This document shows, one piece after another, positions 24,963 through 33,664 of a stretch of 64,000 nucleotides of DNA. The DNA is from Bacteroidota bacterium (GTDB lineage: Bacteria > Bacteroidota > Bacteroidia > 2-12-FULL-35-15), in the NCBI GenBank assembly GCA_947469885.1, contig CANIQT010000001.1, positions 248,001 through 312,000 on the forward strand, written 5' to 3'. Numbering within the stretch: position 1 is the stretch's first letter; every line of letters begins with the position of its first letter. The notes under the pieces were generated by a model. That model searched no databases. It was not told the DNA's origin and saw nothing but the letters and a program-made list of their open reading frames with translations. A program made the translations under genes and the position numbers.

Positions 24963-27461
24963 ATGAAACATATAATACTATTTTCAATTATTTTATTAGT
25001 TACATCTTCTCTTTTTGCAGTAAATCCCAAAGCAGGAAAAACTTCTTTATCGGGCAAGGTAACCGATAAAGCAACCGGAGAAACACTGGTAGGTGTTGCA
25101 ATTTATGTTCCTGATTTAAAATCGGGAACAGTAACAAGTGTTGACGGGACTTACAGAATAGATAATTTACCACAAACAAAAATTCTAATTCAGGTAAGTT
25201 ATATAGGTTACAAATCTATCATCGAAATTGTTGACCTTGCCGCAGTAACTTTTAGAGATTTTGCAATAGAAGTGTCGGCAAAAGAAATAAAAGAAGTGGT
25301 AATTACAGGAACATCAAAAGCTACTGAAATAAAGCGAAACCCGGTGCCCATGGTGGCTATCAATCAGCAATATCTTTCTCAAAATTCTTCCACCAATATT
25401 ATTGAAACCTTGAGCAAAGTGCCCGGAGTTAGTACCTTATCAACAGGACCTAATGTTTCCAAACCTTTTATTCGTGGGCTGGGATACAACCGTGTACTCA
25501 CCATGTTTGACGGTGTTCGGCAAGAAGGACAACAATGGGGCGATGAGCATGGAATAGAAATTGACCAGTTTTTGATTGACCATATTGAAGTCATCAAAGG
25601 TCCTGCAAGCATGATGTATGGCTCCGATGCACTGGCAGGCGTAGTTAGTTTGCTTCCTGCAAATCCAGTTCCGGTGGGTGCAATAAAAGGAAGTGTACTT
25701 TCTAATTACCAAACCAACAACAAACAAATTGCCGGCTCGCTAGCTATTGAAGGCAATTTGAAAGGATTTGTTTTTTCAATAAGAGGCTCTCACAAAAATG
25801 CTTCTGACTATCAGAATAAATATGATGGAAAAATTTTCGGAACAAAGTATAATGAAAACGATGTGAATGTAAACATTGGTTTGCATCGCCATTGGGGCTA
25901 TTCGCATTTGAATTTTAGTGTTTATGATAATCAACAAGAAATACCCGATGGTGTTCGCGATTCGGTAACAAGAAAGTTCAGAAATAATTTTGTTGGCGGA
26001 GATATTGTTTATGTGAACAGACCAATTGCTTCTGATAAAGAATTAAATTCTTATACCATAGATAATGTTCATCAACATGTTCAGCATTACAGAGTGTATT
26101 CCAACAGTAATTTTATTTTCGGCAGAAGTAAATTAACATTGAATCTTGCGGCTCAACAAAGCATTCGAAGAGAATTCGGATATTATGATCATCCGACAAT
26201 TGCCGGACTGTATTTGATTTTGAAAGTATATTCTTATGATGTAAAATTTTATTTTCCCGAATGGAAAGGAATAGAATCAACCATAGGAGTAAATGGGATG
26301 TACCAAAATAACAATGCTTCCAAAGGGACAGAATTTGTGGTTCCCGATTATCATTCGTTTGATGTTGGTCCGTTTGTTCATTTCAAAAAATCGTTTGGCA
26401 AGTTGGATGTAGCCATGGGTGCGAGATATGATGGAAGAACTTTCGAGAATGATTCTATGTTTTCGAAACCTAACCCAGCAACCGGATTTGATATGAGTTC
26501 AGCTTACAATCCGAGCGACACATCAGTTGCAAAACAATTTGATTATTACAAACATACCTTTACAGGGTTCAGCGGAAGTATTGGTGCCACTTATAATATA
26601 AATGACAACATAAGTATAAAAGCTAATGTGGCAAGAGGATACCGAGCTCCCAATGTTTTTGAAATAACTGCCAAAGGAGTTCATCCCGGCACCGGACTTG
26701 AACAATTGGGTGATACTAATTTCAAACCTGAGTTTAGTTTGCAGGAAGATGCAGGAATATTTTTTGAAGAAAAGCATATTTCAGGGAGTCTGGAATTATT
26801 TGCAAACACTATCACCAATTATATTTACAACGAAAAATTAATGAGCCTAAATGGTGGTGATTCGCTTTTTCAGCAGAGCGGAAACACTTTTCCTGTTTAC
26901 AAATTTCGTCAAACCACAGCGCAATTGTATGGAGGAGAATTTAGTTTTGATATTCATCCTCACCCGTTGGATTGGTTGCATTTCGAAAATTCAGTTTCTC
27001 TTATTTATGCCATAAACAAAGGTGGTAACGGGGCAACAATAAATGATAGTACAAAGTATCTGCCCTTTATTCCTCCCATACATACCAACTCAGAACTCAG
27101 GGCAGATATTAAAAAGAAACTTGCCTGCTTTGCTAATATATATATGAAAGCAGGTATGCAGTATTTTGCTGAGCAAAATCAGGCTTTCCTTGCGTATGGA
27201 ACAGAAACTAAAACTCCTTCCTATTTTTTAATTGATGCCGGAGCAGGAGCCGATGTAGTAAATAAAAAAGGAAAAACACTTTTAACAATTAGTATTCTTG
27301 CTACTAATCTAGCAGATGCTGCTTATCAATCGAACATGAGTCGCCTAAAATATTTTGATAACTATCCAGTGAACGGGACAGGAAGAAGCGGTATTTACAA
27401 CATGGGAAGAAACATAAGTTGCAAACTTGTGATTCCTTTTAACATTAAAAAAGCTTCCTGA
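24963..27461 (+). CDS. TonB-dependent outer-membrane receptor
   Basis: 832 residues from the ATG at 24963, which opens a good signal peptide (MKHIILFSIILLVTSSLFA); the frame extends 27 nt further upstream. Residues ~28-110 are a CarboxypepD-regulatory-like domain (SLSGKVTDKATGETLVGVAI). The plug domain follows (~115-240; RGLGYNRVLTMFDGVRQEGQ, IEVIKGPASMMYGSDALAG) and then a 22-strand-type barrel. The cognate SusD is absent, so it is not a Sus-type glycan importer. With the metal-ligand-rich neighbour upstream, uptake of a metal or metal complex is the best guess. Confidence 0.9.
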   Translation: MKHIILFSIILLVTSSLFAVNPKAGKTSLSGKVTDKATGETLVGVAIYVPDLKSGTVTSVDGTYRIDNLPQTKILIQVSYIGYKSIIEIVDLAAVTFRDFAIEVSAKEIKEVVITGTSKATEIKRNPVPMVAINQQYLSQNSSTNIIETLSKVPGVSTLSTGPNVSKPFIRGLGYNRVLTMFDGVRQEGQQWGDEHGIEIDQFLIDHIEVIKGPASMMYGSDALAGVVSLLPANPVPVGAIKGSVLSNYQTNNKQIAGSLAIEGNLKGFVFSIRGSHKNASDYQNKYDGKIFGTKYNENDVNVNIGLHRHWGYSHLNFSVYDNQQEIPDGVRDSVTRKFRNNFVGGDIVYVNRPIASDKELNSYTIDNVHQHVQHYRVYSNSNFIFGRSKLTLNLAAQQSIRREFGYYDHPTIAGLYLILKVYSYDVKFYFPEWKGIESTIGVNGMYQNNNASKGTEFVVPDYHSFDVGPFVHFKKSFGKLDVAMGARYDGRTFENDSMFSKPNPATGFDMSSAYNPSDTSVAKQFDYYKHTFTGFSGSIGATYNINDNISIKANVARGYRAPNVFEITAKGVHPGTGLEQLGDTNFKPEFSLQEDAGIFFEEKHISGSLELFANTITNYIYNEKLMSLNGGDSLFQQSGNTFPVYKFRQTTAQLYGGEFSFDIHPHPLDWLHFENSVSLIYAINKGGNGATINDSTKYLPFIPPIHTNSELRADIKKKLACFANIYMKAGMQYFAEQNQAFLAYGTETKTPSYFLIDAGAGADVVNKKGKTLLTISILATNLADAAYQSNMSRLKYFDNYPVNGTGRSGIYNMGRNISCKLVIPFNIKKAS

Positions 27462-27493
27462 TAAAAGATTAGCCATGGATAAATCCTTTTCAT

Positions 27494-27501
27494 TACTTTT
27501 G
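27494..27501 (+). promoter_or_regulatory. -7 element of cdd
   Basis: TACTTTTG matches TAnnTTTG; 20 nt before the cdd ATG. Confidence 0.65.
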
Positions 27502-27521
27502 AAAAAAAATAATTTATATCA

Positions 27522-28010
27522 ATGCAAAACCTTGAACTAAAAATAGCTTACACTGAACTGGAAAACGAAAGCGAATTAAATACAGAAGAAAAAAAACTAC
27601 TTAGTAAAGCTAGAGAATCAAGCGATTTGGCATATGCTCCCTATTCAAATTTTTTTGTAGGGGCCGCCATTCTTTTAGAAAACGGAATAACAGTATGCGG
27701 GAATAACCAGGAGAATGCAGCATTCCCTTCTGGTTTATGTGCAGAGCGAGTAGCCATATTTTCAGCAGGATCTACTTACCCTAACGTTAAAATAAAAACA
27801 ATTGCCATTACTTGTAAATCAGAATCATTTAAAGTGAACCAACCACTATCTCCATGTGGTGCTTGTCGTCAGGCAATGAGCGAATATGAAATAAGACACA
27901 AATCAAACATCAGAATTATTCTTCAAGGCGAAACAGGGAAGATTAGAATAATGAACAGTATTGCAGATTTGTTACCTTTTATGTTTGTTGCAGAGGAGTT
28001 GAAGAAATAA
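27522..28010 (+). CDS. cdd: Cytidine deaminase
   Basis: 162 residues, cytoplasmic zinc enzyme converting cytidine or deoxycytidine to uridine. The zinc site is Cys73-Ala-Glu75 (CAERVA; Glu75 is the proton shuttle) with Cys112 and Cys115 in PCGACRQ. The substrate loop YAPYSNFFVGAA is standard. The three-Cys ligand set and ~160 residues fit the small tetrameric form. Own promoter upstream; pdhA follows 121 nt later with its own promoter. Confidence 0.95.
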   Translation: MQNLELKIAYTELENESELNTEEKKLLSKARESSDLAYAPYSNFFVGAAILLENGITVCGNNQENAAFPSGLCAERVAIFSAGSTYPNVKIKTIAITCKSESFKVNQPLSPCGACRQAMSEYEIRHKSNIRIILQGETGKIRIMNSIADLLPFMFVAEELKK

Positions 28011-28105
28011 AAAAATAACTCCTGTCTTAATTTCTCCTCAAAGGGAGAGGCAATGCTTAATCAGATTGAACATTATTAATATAGTTTATGAATAAGATTT
28101 TATTG

Positions 28106-28113
28106 TAAATTTG
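28106..28113 (+). promoter_or_regulatory. -7 element of pdhA-pdhC
   Basis: TAAATTTG matches TAnnTTTG, 18 nt before the first ATG of pdhA. Confidence 0.6.
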
Positions 28114-28131
28114 CTTCGCAAAAAATAAAAA

Positions 28132-29175
28132 ATGGAAAAAGTAGTAACCAAAGAAAAAAAAATGGCATCCACTGAAACAAAATCATCCATCAAGTTCAGC
28201 AAAGAAACTTATATGAAATGGTTTGAATCTATGCTGTTGATGCGCAAATTTGAAGAAAAAACAGGACAATTATATATTCAGCAAAAGATTCGCGGGTTCT
28301 GTCATTTATACATCGGACAGGAGGCATTAGTAGCTGGTTCGGAATCGGTATTAAAAAAAGATGATAGAGTAATAACAGCTTACCGTTGTCACGCTCATCC
28401 GATAGGAAGAGGATTACATCCAAAATACATTATGGCGGAAATGTTTGCAAAAGCAACAGGTTGCTCTAAAGGCAAAGGAGGCTCGATGCATATGTTTTCA
28501 AAAGAGTTTAATTTCTTTGGCGGACACGGTATTGTTGGTGGGCAAATTCCATTAGGTGCAGGTATTGCCTTTGCAGATAAATACAATGGAAATGATAATG
28601 TAACTCTTTGTTATATGGGCGATGGAGCAGTTCGCCAGGGTGCTTTGCACGAAGCATTCAATATGGCAATGCTTTGGAAACTGCCTGTAATCTTTATTAT
28701 CGAAAATAATAATTATGCAATGGGCACTTCGGTAGAGCGTACTTCCAATGTTCATGATTTATATAAAATTGGTTCTTCTTATGAAATGCCTTCTAAAGCT
28801 GTTGACGGAATGACTTGTGAAGCTGTTCATGAAGCAATAGAAGAAGCAGTGAACAGGGCAAGAAAGGGAGACGGACCAACATTACTTGAAATGAAAACCT
28901 ATCGTTACAAAGGCCATTCGATGAGTGATGCACAAACATACAGAACAAAAGATGAGGTAAAAGAATATCAAGCACAAGACCCTATTGAAAAGGTATTGGC
29001 CATCATCAAAAAAAACAAATGGGCAAACGATTCAGATATTGAAGCAATAGAAAAGAAAATAGAAGATGAGGTTGCAGAATGCGTAAAGTTTGCAGAAGAT
29101 TCTCCATTTCCTACAATTGACGAATTGTATAAAGATGTTTATGCACAAGAGGATTATCCTTATATTATAGAATAA
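28132..29175 (+). CDS. pdhA: Pyruvate dehydrogenase E1 component, alpha subunit
   Basis: 347 residues. The thiamine diphosphate/Mg motif GDGAVRQGALHEAFNMA begins near residue 163 and ends in IIENNNYAMG. The phosphorylation-loop-like segment YRYKGHSMSDAQTYR is present, as in alpha subunits. It decarboxylates pyruvate and acetylates the E2 lipoyl group with the beta subunit. It starts with a Lys-rich extension (MEKVVTKEKKMAST); an internal ATG at residue 11 is an alternative start. E2 follows after 6 nt. The E1 beta gene is not in the window, a split common in Bacteroidota. Confidence 0.94.
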   Translation: MEKVVTKEKKMASTETKSSIKFSKETYMKWFESMLLMRKFEEKTGQLYIQQKIRGFCHLYIGQEALVAGSESVLKKDDRVITAYRCHAHPIGRGLHPKYIMAEMFAKATGCSKGKGGSMHMFSKEFNFFGGHGIVGGQIPLGAGIAFADKYNGNDNVTLCYMGDGAVRQGALHEAFNMAMLWKLPVIFIIENNNYAMGTSVERTSNVHDLYKIGSSYEMPSKAVDGMTCEAVHEAIEEAVNRARKGDGPTLLEMKTYRYKGHSMSDAQTYRTKDEVKEYQAQDPIEKVLAIIKKNKWANDSDIEAIEKKIEDEVAECVKFAEDSPFPTIDELYKDVYAQEDYPYIIE

Positions 29176-29181
29176 AAAATT

Positions 29182-30441
29182 ATGGCAGAAATAGTTCGAA
29201 TGCCCAAACTTAGTGATACCATGACAGATGGTGTTGTTGCAAAGTGGCATAAAAAAGTAGGTGATAAAGTTAAATCAGGCGAGTTGCTTGCCGATATTGA
29301 AACCGATAAAGCAACAATGGAATTTGAATCGTTTCAAACTGGAGTGCTTTTGCATATTGGAATTGAGGAAGGGAAAGCAGTACCTGTTGATTCCATAATT
29401 GCAATACTTGGAAATGCAGGTGAAGATGTTTCTGCATTGCTTGCAGAAGAAGCAAAAAAAGGAAGTGCTGCAAAGGAAGAAGTAAAAGCAGAAACTAAAA
29501 AAGAAGCAGTTAAGGAAGCTCCAGTTGCTAAAGTTGAAACTGTTCAAACTCCAGCTGCTAATATCCAACAGCCAACAGCCAACAGCGATGGACGTTTGAA
29601 AGTATCTCCTCTCGCAAAAAAAATAGCCGAAGAAAAAGGTATTAATTTAAATTCATTTAAAGGCTCCGGAGATAACGGAAGAATAATTAAGCGGGATATA
29701 GATCAGCATAAATCCCTTGGCGGACTTGCCGGACCACAGGTAAGTGTTGAAAGCTTTACTGAAGAGCCAGTTTCGCAAATGCGCAGAACAATTGCAAAAC
29801 GTTTGGCTGAAAGTAAATTCTCCGCTCCGCATTTTTATCTCATAATGGAAATTGATATGGACGAGGCCATCAAAGCTCGTGAAGCTATCAATACTGTTGC
29901 GGGAGTAAAAATTTCTTTTAATGATATTGTGATTAAAGCAGTAGCGGTCAGCTTGAGAAAACATCCTAAAATTAATTCTTCATGGCTTGGAGATAAAATC
30001 AGATATAACAATCATATTCATATTGGTGTTGCAGTTGCCGTGGACGAAGGGTTGCTGGTTCCGGTTGTAAGATTTGCTGATGGAAAAACATTAACGCAAA
30101 TAGCAACCGAAGTAAGAAACTATGCTGTGAAAGCAAGAGAAAAGAAATTGCAACCAAGCGATTGGGAAGGAAATACATTTACTATTTCTAATCTTGGTAT
30201 GTTTGGTATCGAAGAATTTACTGCCATCATCAATCCTCCTGATGCCTGTATATTAGCTGTGGGTGGAATTAAACAAACACCTGTTGTTAAAAACGGACAA
30301 CTAGTTCCGGGTAATGTTATGAAAGTAACTTTATCTTGCGATCACAGAGTAGTAGATGGGGCAATGGGTTCTGCATTTTTACAAACATTAAAACATAATC
30401 TAGAAAACCCTGTATTGATGCTAGGGGCTTATTCAATATAG
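29182..30441 (+). CDS. pdhC: Pyruvate dehydrogenase E2, dihydrolipoamide acetyltransferase
   Basis: 419 residues in the usual E2 order. One lipoyl domain (1-~78) has the lipoylated Lys43 in ETDKATMEFES. An Ala/Lys/Glu-rich linker (~85-130) follows, then a peripheral subunit-binding domain (VSPLAKKIAEEKGINLNSFK, GDNGRIIKRDI). The catalytic domain (~185-419) ends with HRVVDG, in which His388 and Asp392 are the acetyl-transfer residues. It transfers the acetyl group to CoA. Co-transcribed with pdhA (6-nt gap) and ended by a strong terminator. Confidence 0.95.
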   Translation: MAEIVRMPKLSDTMTDGVVAKWHKKVGDKVKSGELLADIETDKATMEFESFQTGVLLHIGIEEGKAVPVDSIIAILGNAGEDVSALLAEEAKKGSAAKEEVKAETKKEAVKEAPVAKVETVQTPAANIQQPTANSDGRLKVSPLAKKIAEEKGINLNSFKGSGDNGRIIKRDIDQHKSLGGLAGPQVSVESFTEEPVSQMRRTIAKRLAESKFSAPHFYLIMEIDMDEAIKAREAINTVAGVKISFNDIVIKAVAVSLRKHPKINSSWLGDKIRYNNHIHIGVAVAVDEGLLVPVVRFADGKTLTQIATEVRNYAVKAREKKLQPSDWEGNTFTISNLGMFGIEEFTAIINPPDACILAVGGIKQTPVVKNGQLVPGNVMKVTLSCDHRVVDGAMGSAFLQTLKHNLENPVLMLGAYSI

Positions 30442-30463
30442 TAAAGAAGTAATTATTCAAAAT

Positions 30464-30494
30464 AAAAAAGTCCCGCACGTGCGGGACTTTTTTT
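30464..30494 (+). terminator. Intrinsic terminator of pdhA-pdhC
   Basis: A perfect 16-nt palindrome TCCCGCACGTGCGGGA (30471-30486), extended by AG/CT pairs and followed by a long T-run. The A-run on the left makes it potentially bidirectional. The same 16-mer recurs at 40398-40413. Confidence 0.92.
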
Positions 30495-30628
30495 ATTTCC
30501 AAAAAACGGGTTAAAAAAGCAAGGCAGAAAGGTGTTTTTACGGACAATGGGACTTTTTGGGTTTTTATCCCTTTCTTTTTGGAAAAGAAAGGGAATAAGG
30601 AGGAAAAGAAAGGAACATTTAAGATGAA

Positions 30629-30775
30629 ATTAGGGAAGCTTGGGGTGAAAATTTGGGAAATTTCAGGCAAAATTTGGGAAGTTTAGGTAAAACTTAGGGA
30701 AGTTTAAGCCAAACTTCCTGAAGTTTTTGATAAAAAAGGGGATATTTAGGCGAAACATGGCTTTCTTTTCGAAAA
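30629..30775. repeat. Array E: degenerate 21-nt periodic repeat
   Basis: Units start at 30629, 30650, 30671, 30692, 30713, 30734 and 30755. Aligned cores: ATTAGGGAAGCTTGGGG, AATTTGGGAAATTTCAGG, AATTTGGGAAGTTTAGG, ACTTAGGGAAGTTTAAG, ACTTCCTGAAGTTTTTG, AAAAGGGGATATTTAGG. The first four are closest; the register then fades toward 30817. Confidence 0.75.
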
Positions 30776-30850
30776 TAATAGGGAGTGCCTTTTTTGAGGT
30801 TTCCACATTGTTTGAATGGCTTAAACAGATAGGTAGATGCACTATTTAAT

Positions 30851-32047
30851 TTATTTTTCTTCGTTAAGATTCTTAGCCAAATAATATCCCATACTAAAAC
30901 AAGCCTGTAATAAATAACCTCCGGTGGGTGCATCCCAATCAAGCATTTCGCCAACGCAAAAATTATTTGCTAATCTTTTTAATTGAAAGTTTTCATCCAC
31001 TTCAGACAGTGCAATTCCTCCAACCGTTGAAATAGCCTCATCTATAGGAGCTAATTCAACGACAGTTAATGGAAGGTTTTTTATTTTATTAGAAAGTAAT
31101 TCAATAGAAGTAAATTCTTCTTTTGTTAAAACAGATTTCAATAATGCTAGTTGAATTTCGTTTAGATTTAAATTGTCTTCTAATTGTTTTGTTATTGATT
31201 TATTTCCTCTGTTAGATATTCTATTTTTTATTTCTTCAACAGAAATGGTTGGTTTTAAATCAATAGTAATAGTTGCATTATTATCTTTCAATTGTTTTCT
31301 TATCTCTCCAATCATCGTATAGATAGCTCCACCTTCCAATCCAAATTTTGTAATTACGATTTCCCCTTTTCTTTCTTTATCTCCGCATTTTACAGAAATG
31401 TTTTTCAATGAATTACCTTCGGCTAAATCAATAAATTCTCTTTTCCAATTAATCTTTACAGCACAATTGGAAGGTTGAAAAGGAATTGTTTTAATTCCCT
31501 TTTCTTCAAAATATTCTAACCAATTCCCGTCACTTCCTGTTACTTTCCAACTGCCACCACCTATTGCAAATACAGTAATGTCAGATTTTATATTTATTGT
31601 TTTAGAATTATTTTCAAAGATTAATTCACCATTTGCGTTCCACCCTTTCCATTCATGTTGCGTTTTTATAACAACTTTATTTTTCTTCAAAACTTCCAAG
31701 ATTGCATTCAAAACATCAATCGGTTTTATCCCTTTTATTGGAAACACTCTTTTACTTGTACCAATGTATGTTTCAATTCCAATGGACTTAAGCCAGTTTC
31801 TTAAATCAGTATTTGAAAAAAAACGAATACTTTTTTCTAAAAGAGAAGAAGGGGAATAGCGGGAAATGAATGGTTCTGTTTCTTCTGAATGCGTTAAATT
31901 AAATCCTCCATCACCGGCAACTAATAGTTTTCTTCCAACTGCATTATTGCGTTCGTAAATAGTAACATCAAATTTAGTTGAATCAAGTTGTGATGCAAGC
32001 ATAAGAGCCGAAGCTCCTCCACCAATAATTGCTGTTGACTTTTTCAT
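30851..32047 (-). CDS. NAD(P)/FAD-dependent oxidoreductase (HI0933/BaiN-like)
   Basis: 398 residues. The FAD-binding Rossmann motif is at the very N-terminus (AIIGGGASALMLASQL), with the HI0933-family segment VGRKLLVAGDGGFNLTHSE near residue 38 and the conserved GGIALSEVD and GEMLDWDAPTGGYLLQACF toward the end. The flavoprotein family is widespread, and its substrate is mostly unassigned; my recollection is that this subgroup is annotated as TIGR03862-type. It is followed upstream by rluF (8-nt gap), so the two form an operon. A repeat array lies just past its stop. Confidence 0.88.
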   Translation of the reverse strand: MKKSTAIIGGGASALMLASQLDSTKFDVTIYERNNAVGRKLLVAGDGGFNLTHSEETEPFISRYSPSSLLEKSIRFFSNTDLRNWLKSIGIETYIGTSKRVFPIKGIKPIDVLNAILEVLKKNKVVIKTQHEWKGWNANGELIFENNSKTINIKSDITVFAIGGGSWKVTGSDGNWLEYFEEKGIKTIPFQPSNCAVKINWKREFIDLAEGNSLKNISVKCGDKERKGEIVITKFGLEGGAIYTMIGEIRKQLKDNNATITIDLKPTISVEEIKNRISNRGNKSITKQLEDNLNLNEIQLALLKSVLTKEEFTSIELLSNKIKNLPLTVVELAPIDEAISTVGGIALSEVDENFQLKRLANNFCVGEMLDWDAPTGGYLLQACFSMGYYLAKNLNEEK

Positions 32048-32055
32048 TACATTAC

Positions 32056-32802
32056 TTATTCATCCAGGTTATCCGGCAGGTAGGAACCTTCTTCTGTTTT
32101 AACTGAATTAGCCACAAGTTTATTGATGGTGTCCATTTCTTCTTCGCTTAAATATCTCCACTTGCCGCTTGACAAACCATCTAAAGTGACATTCATAATT
32201 CTTACTCGTTTCAGTTTTGTTACTTTATAATCAAGCTCCTCACACATTCTCCTGATTTGTCTGTTAAGTCCTTGTGTTAAAATTATTTTGAAAGAAGTAT
32301 TGTCTAATTTCTCAACAAAACATTTTTGTGTTACTGTTTCCAATATGGAAACTCCATTTCCCATTTTAGAAATAAACTCCGGAGTTATTCGTTTATCAAC
32401 TGATACTATGTATTCCTTTTCATGATTATTTCCTGCACGCAATATTTTATTTACAATATCTCCATCATTAGTTAAAAACAATAAACCTTCTGATGGCTTA
32501 TCCAATCTTCCTATCGGGAATATTCTTTTCCGGTGATTAATAAAATCAATGATGTTGTCTTTGTCTTTTAAATCGGTAGTAGAAGTAATTCCAGGTGGTT
32601 TATAAAAGGCAATGTATATGAGTGGTTCTTTTAATTTCAATGGTTTGCCATCTATCTCCACTTTGTCTCCGTCACTTACTTTGGTTCCCATTTCAGGAAT
32701 TGCACCATTTATTTTTACACGCCCCTGTTCAATAAGTTTGTCCGCTTCCCTCCGGGAACAAAATCCTGTTTCGCTAATATATTTATTTATTCGTGTTTGC
32801 AT
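32056..32802 (-). CDS. rluF: 23S rRNA pseudouridine synthase, RluF type
   Basis: 248 residues. An S4 RNA-binding domain (residues ~1-60; [20 protein letters not shown]) precedes an RsuA/RluB/E/F-type catalytic domain with the nucleophile Asp101 in [38 protein letters not shown] is conserved in the family. RluF isomerises U2604 (and lesser U2605) of 23S rRNA in Escherichia coli. Start context [23 protein letters not shown] segments match RluF better than RluB. First gene of a two-gene unit with the FAD oxidoreductase. Confidence 0.88.
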   Translation of the reverse strand: MQTRINKYISETGFCSRREADKLIEQGRVKINGAIPEMGTKVSDGDKVEIDGKPLKLKEPLIYIAFYKPPGITSTTDLKDKDNIIDFINHRKRIFPIGRLDKPSEGLLFLTNDGDIVNKILRAGNNHEKEYIVSVDKRITPEFISKMGNGVSILETVTQKCFVEKLDNTSFKIILTQGLNRQIRRMCEELDYKVTKLKRVRIMNVTLDGLSSGKWRYLSEEEMDTINKLVANSVKTEEGSYLPDNLDE

Positions 32803-32845
32803 CGTTTCAAAACTACTAAAATAAACTTCAACAATTCAGATAATA

Positions 32846-32875
32846 TTTGAGTAATGAAACAAAAGAATATATTTG
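32846..32875 (+). promoter_or_regulatory. Promoter of the MbnP-like gene
   Basis: TTTG (32846-32849), an 18-nt spacer, then TATATTTG (32868-32875), an exact TAnnTTTG. This placement makes TTG codons overlapping or preceding the box unusable as starts and favours the TTG at 32894. Confidence 0.7.
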
Positions 32876-32893
32876 CAAAAATATTGTTTGCAA

Positions 32894-33637
32894 TTGAAAA
32901 AGTTAATTACCCTTTTTGTATTCACCGCAACCCTTTTGAGTATCCTGTCTTTTTCCTTTTCAGGCAAAAGAAAATTACCTAGTCAAGGGAAGTTGATTAT
33001 TAATTTCAAAAATTATGTTGGAAATAAAATATTAAAACTTGATTCATCTATTTATAAAAACGAGGCAGGACAAACATTTTCTGTTACCAATTTTAAATAT
33101 TATGTGGGCAATTTTCATTTAGTAAGAAAAGATGGAAATGAATTTATCTCTTCTAATTATTTTTTAATCAAGGAAGATGACGAACAATCGAAGCAAATTA
33201 TTTTAAATAATATTCCTGAAGGAGAATATGTTTCTTGCAATTTTATCGTTGGGGTAGATAGTATTCATAATTGCAGCGGTGCGCAGTCAGGAGCTTTGGA
33301 CCCTGTTAATGGGATGTTCTGGGCATGGAATACAGGGTATATATTTATGAAACTGGAAGGAAAATCTTCTGCTTCCAATTCACCCGGACACATTTTTGAA
33401 TTTCATATAGGGGGTTATAAACAGCCGTCCAATTGCATTCGAACTATTTCTTTACCGATAAATAAATTAATAATTTATCCTGACAAACCATCTTCAATTG
33501 AAATAAAAGCAGATGCAAATGAAGTGATGAAAACTCCTACAAATATTGATTTATCAAAACTTTCGTCAGTTACTGATTTTCATAATGCAACTATTATTGC
33601 AGATAATTACAAGGATATGTTCAAGATCAATAAATAA
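32894..33637 (+). CDS. MbnP-family exported protein
   Basis: About 247 residues, started here at a TTG (32894) that opens MKKLITLFVFTATLLSIL, a normal signal peptide. The open frame begins at a TTG 21 nt earlier, but that codon is part of the -7 promoter box. No in-frame ATG exists, because an in-frame stop lies at 32855. The mature part carries the MbnP-like pattern (VGVDSIHNCSGAQSGALDP, NGMFWAWNTGYIFMKLEG, HIFEFHIGGY). MbnP proteins accompany copper-chelator (methanobactin) and cytochrome-peroxidase-like partners elsewhere. No such partner is visible here. Start uncertain. Confidence 0.82.
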   Translation: MKKLITLFVFTATLLSILSFSFSGKRKLPSQGKLIINFKNYVGNKILKLDSSIYKNEAGQTFSVTNFKYYVGNFHLVRKDGNEFISSNYFLIKEDDEQSKQIILNNIPEGEYVSCNFIVGVDSIHNCSGAQSGALDPVNGMFWAWNTGYIFMKLEGKSSASNSPGHIFEFHIGGYKQPSNCIRTISLPINKLIIYPDKPSSIEIKADANEVMKTPTNIDLSKLSSVTDFHNATIIADNYKDMFKINK

Positions 33638-33664
33638 TTATCGAAGAAAAATAATAATTTTCAA

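Larger units (their letters stand above)
30442..30850. other. Intergenic region without a gene
   Basis: 409 bp between convergent pdhC and the FAD oxidoreductase. It contains the pdhC terminator, a CTTTCTTTTTGGAAAAGAAAG hairpin-like stretch near 30571-30592, and array E. ORFs across it in both strands are fortuitous. Confidence 0.75.
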
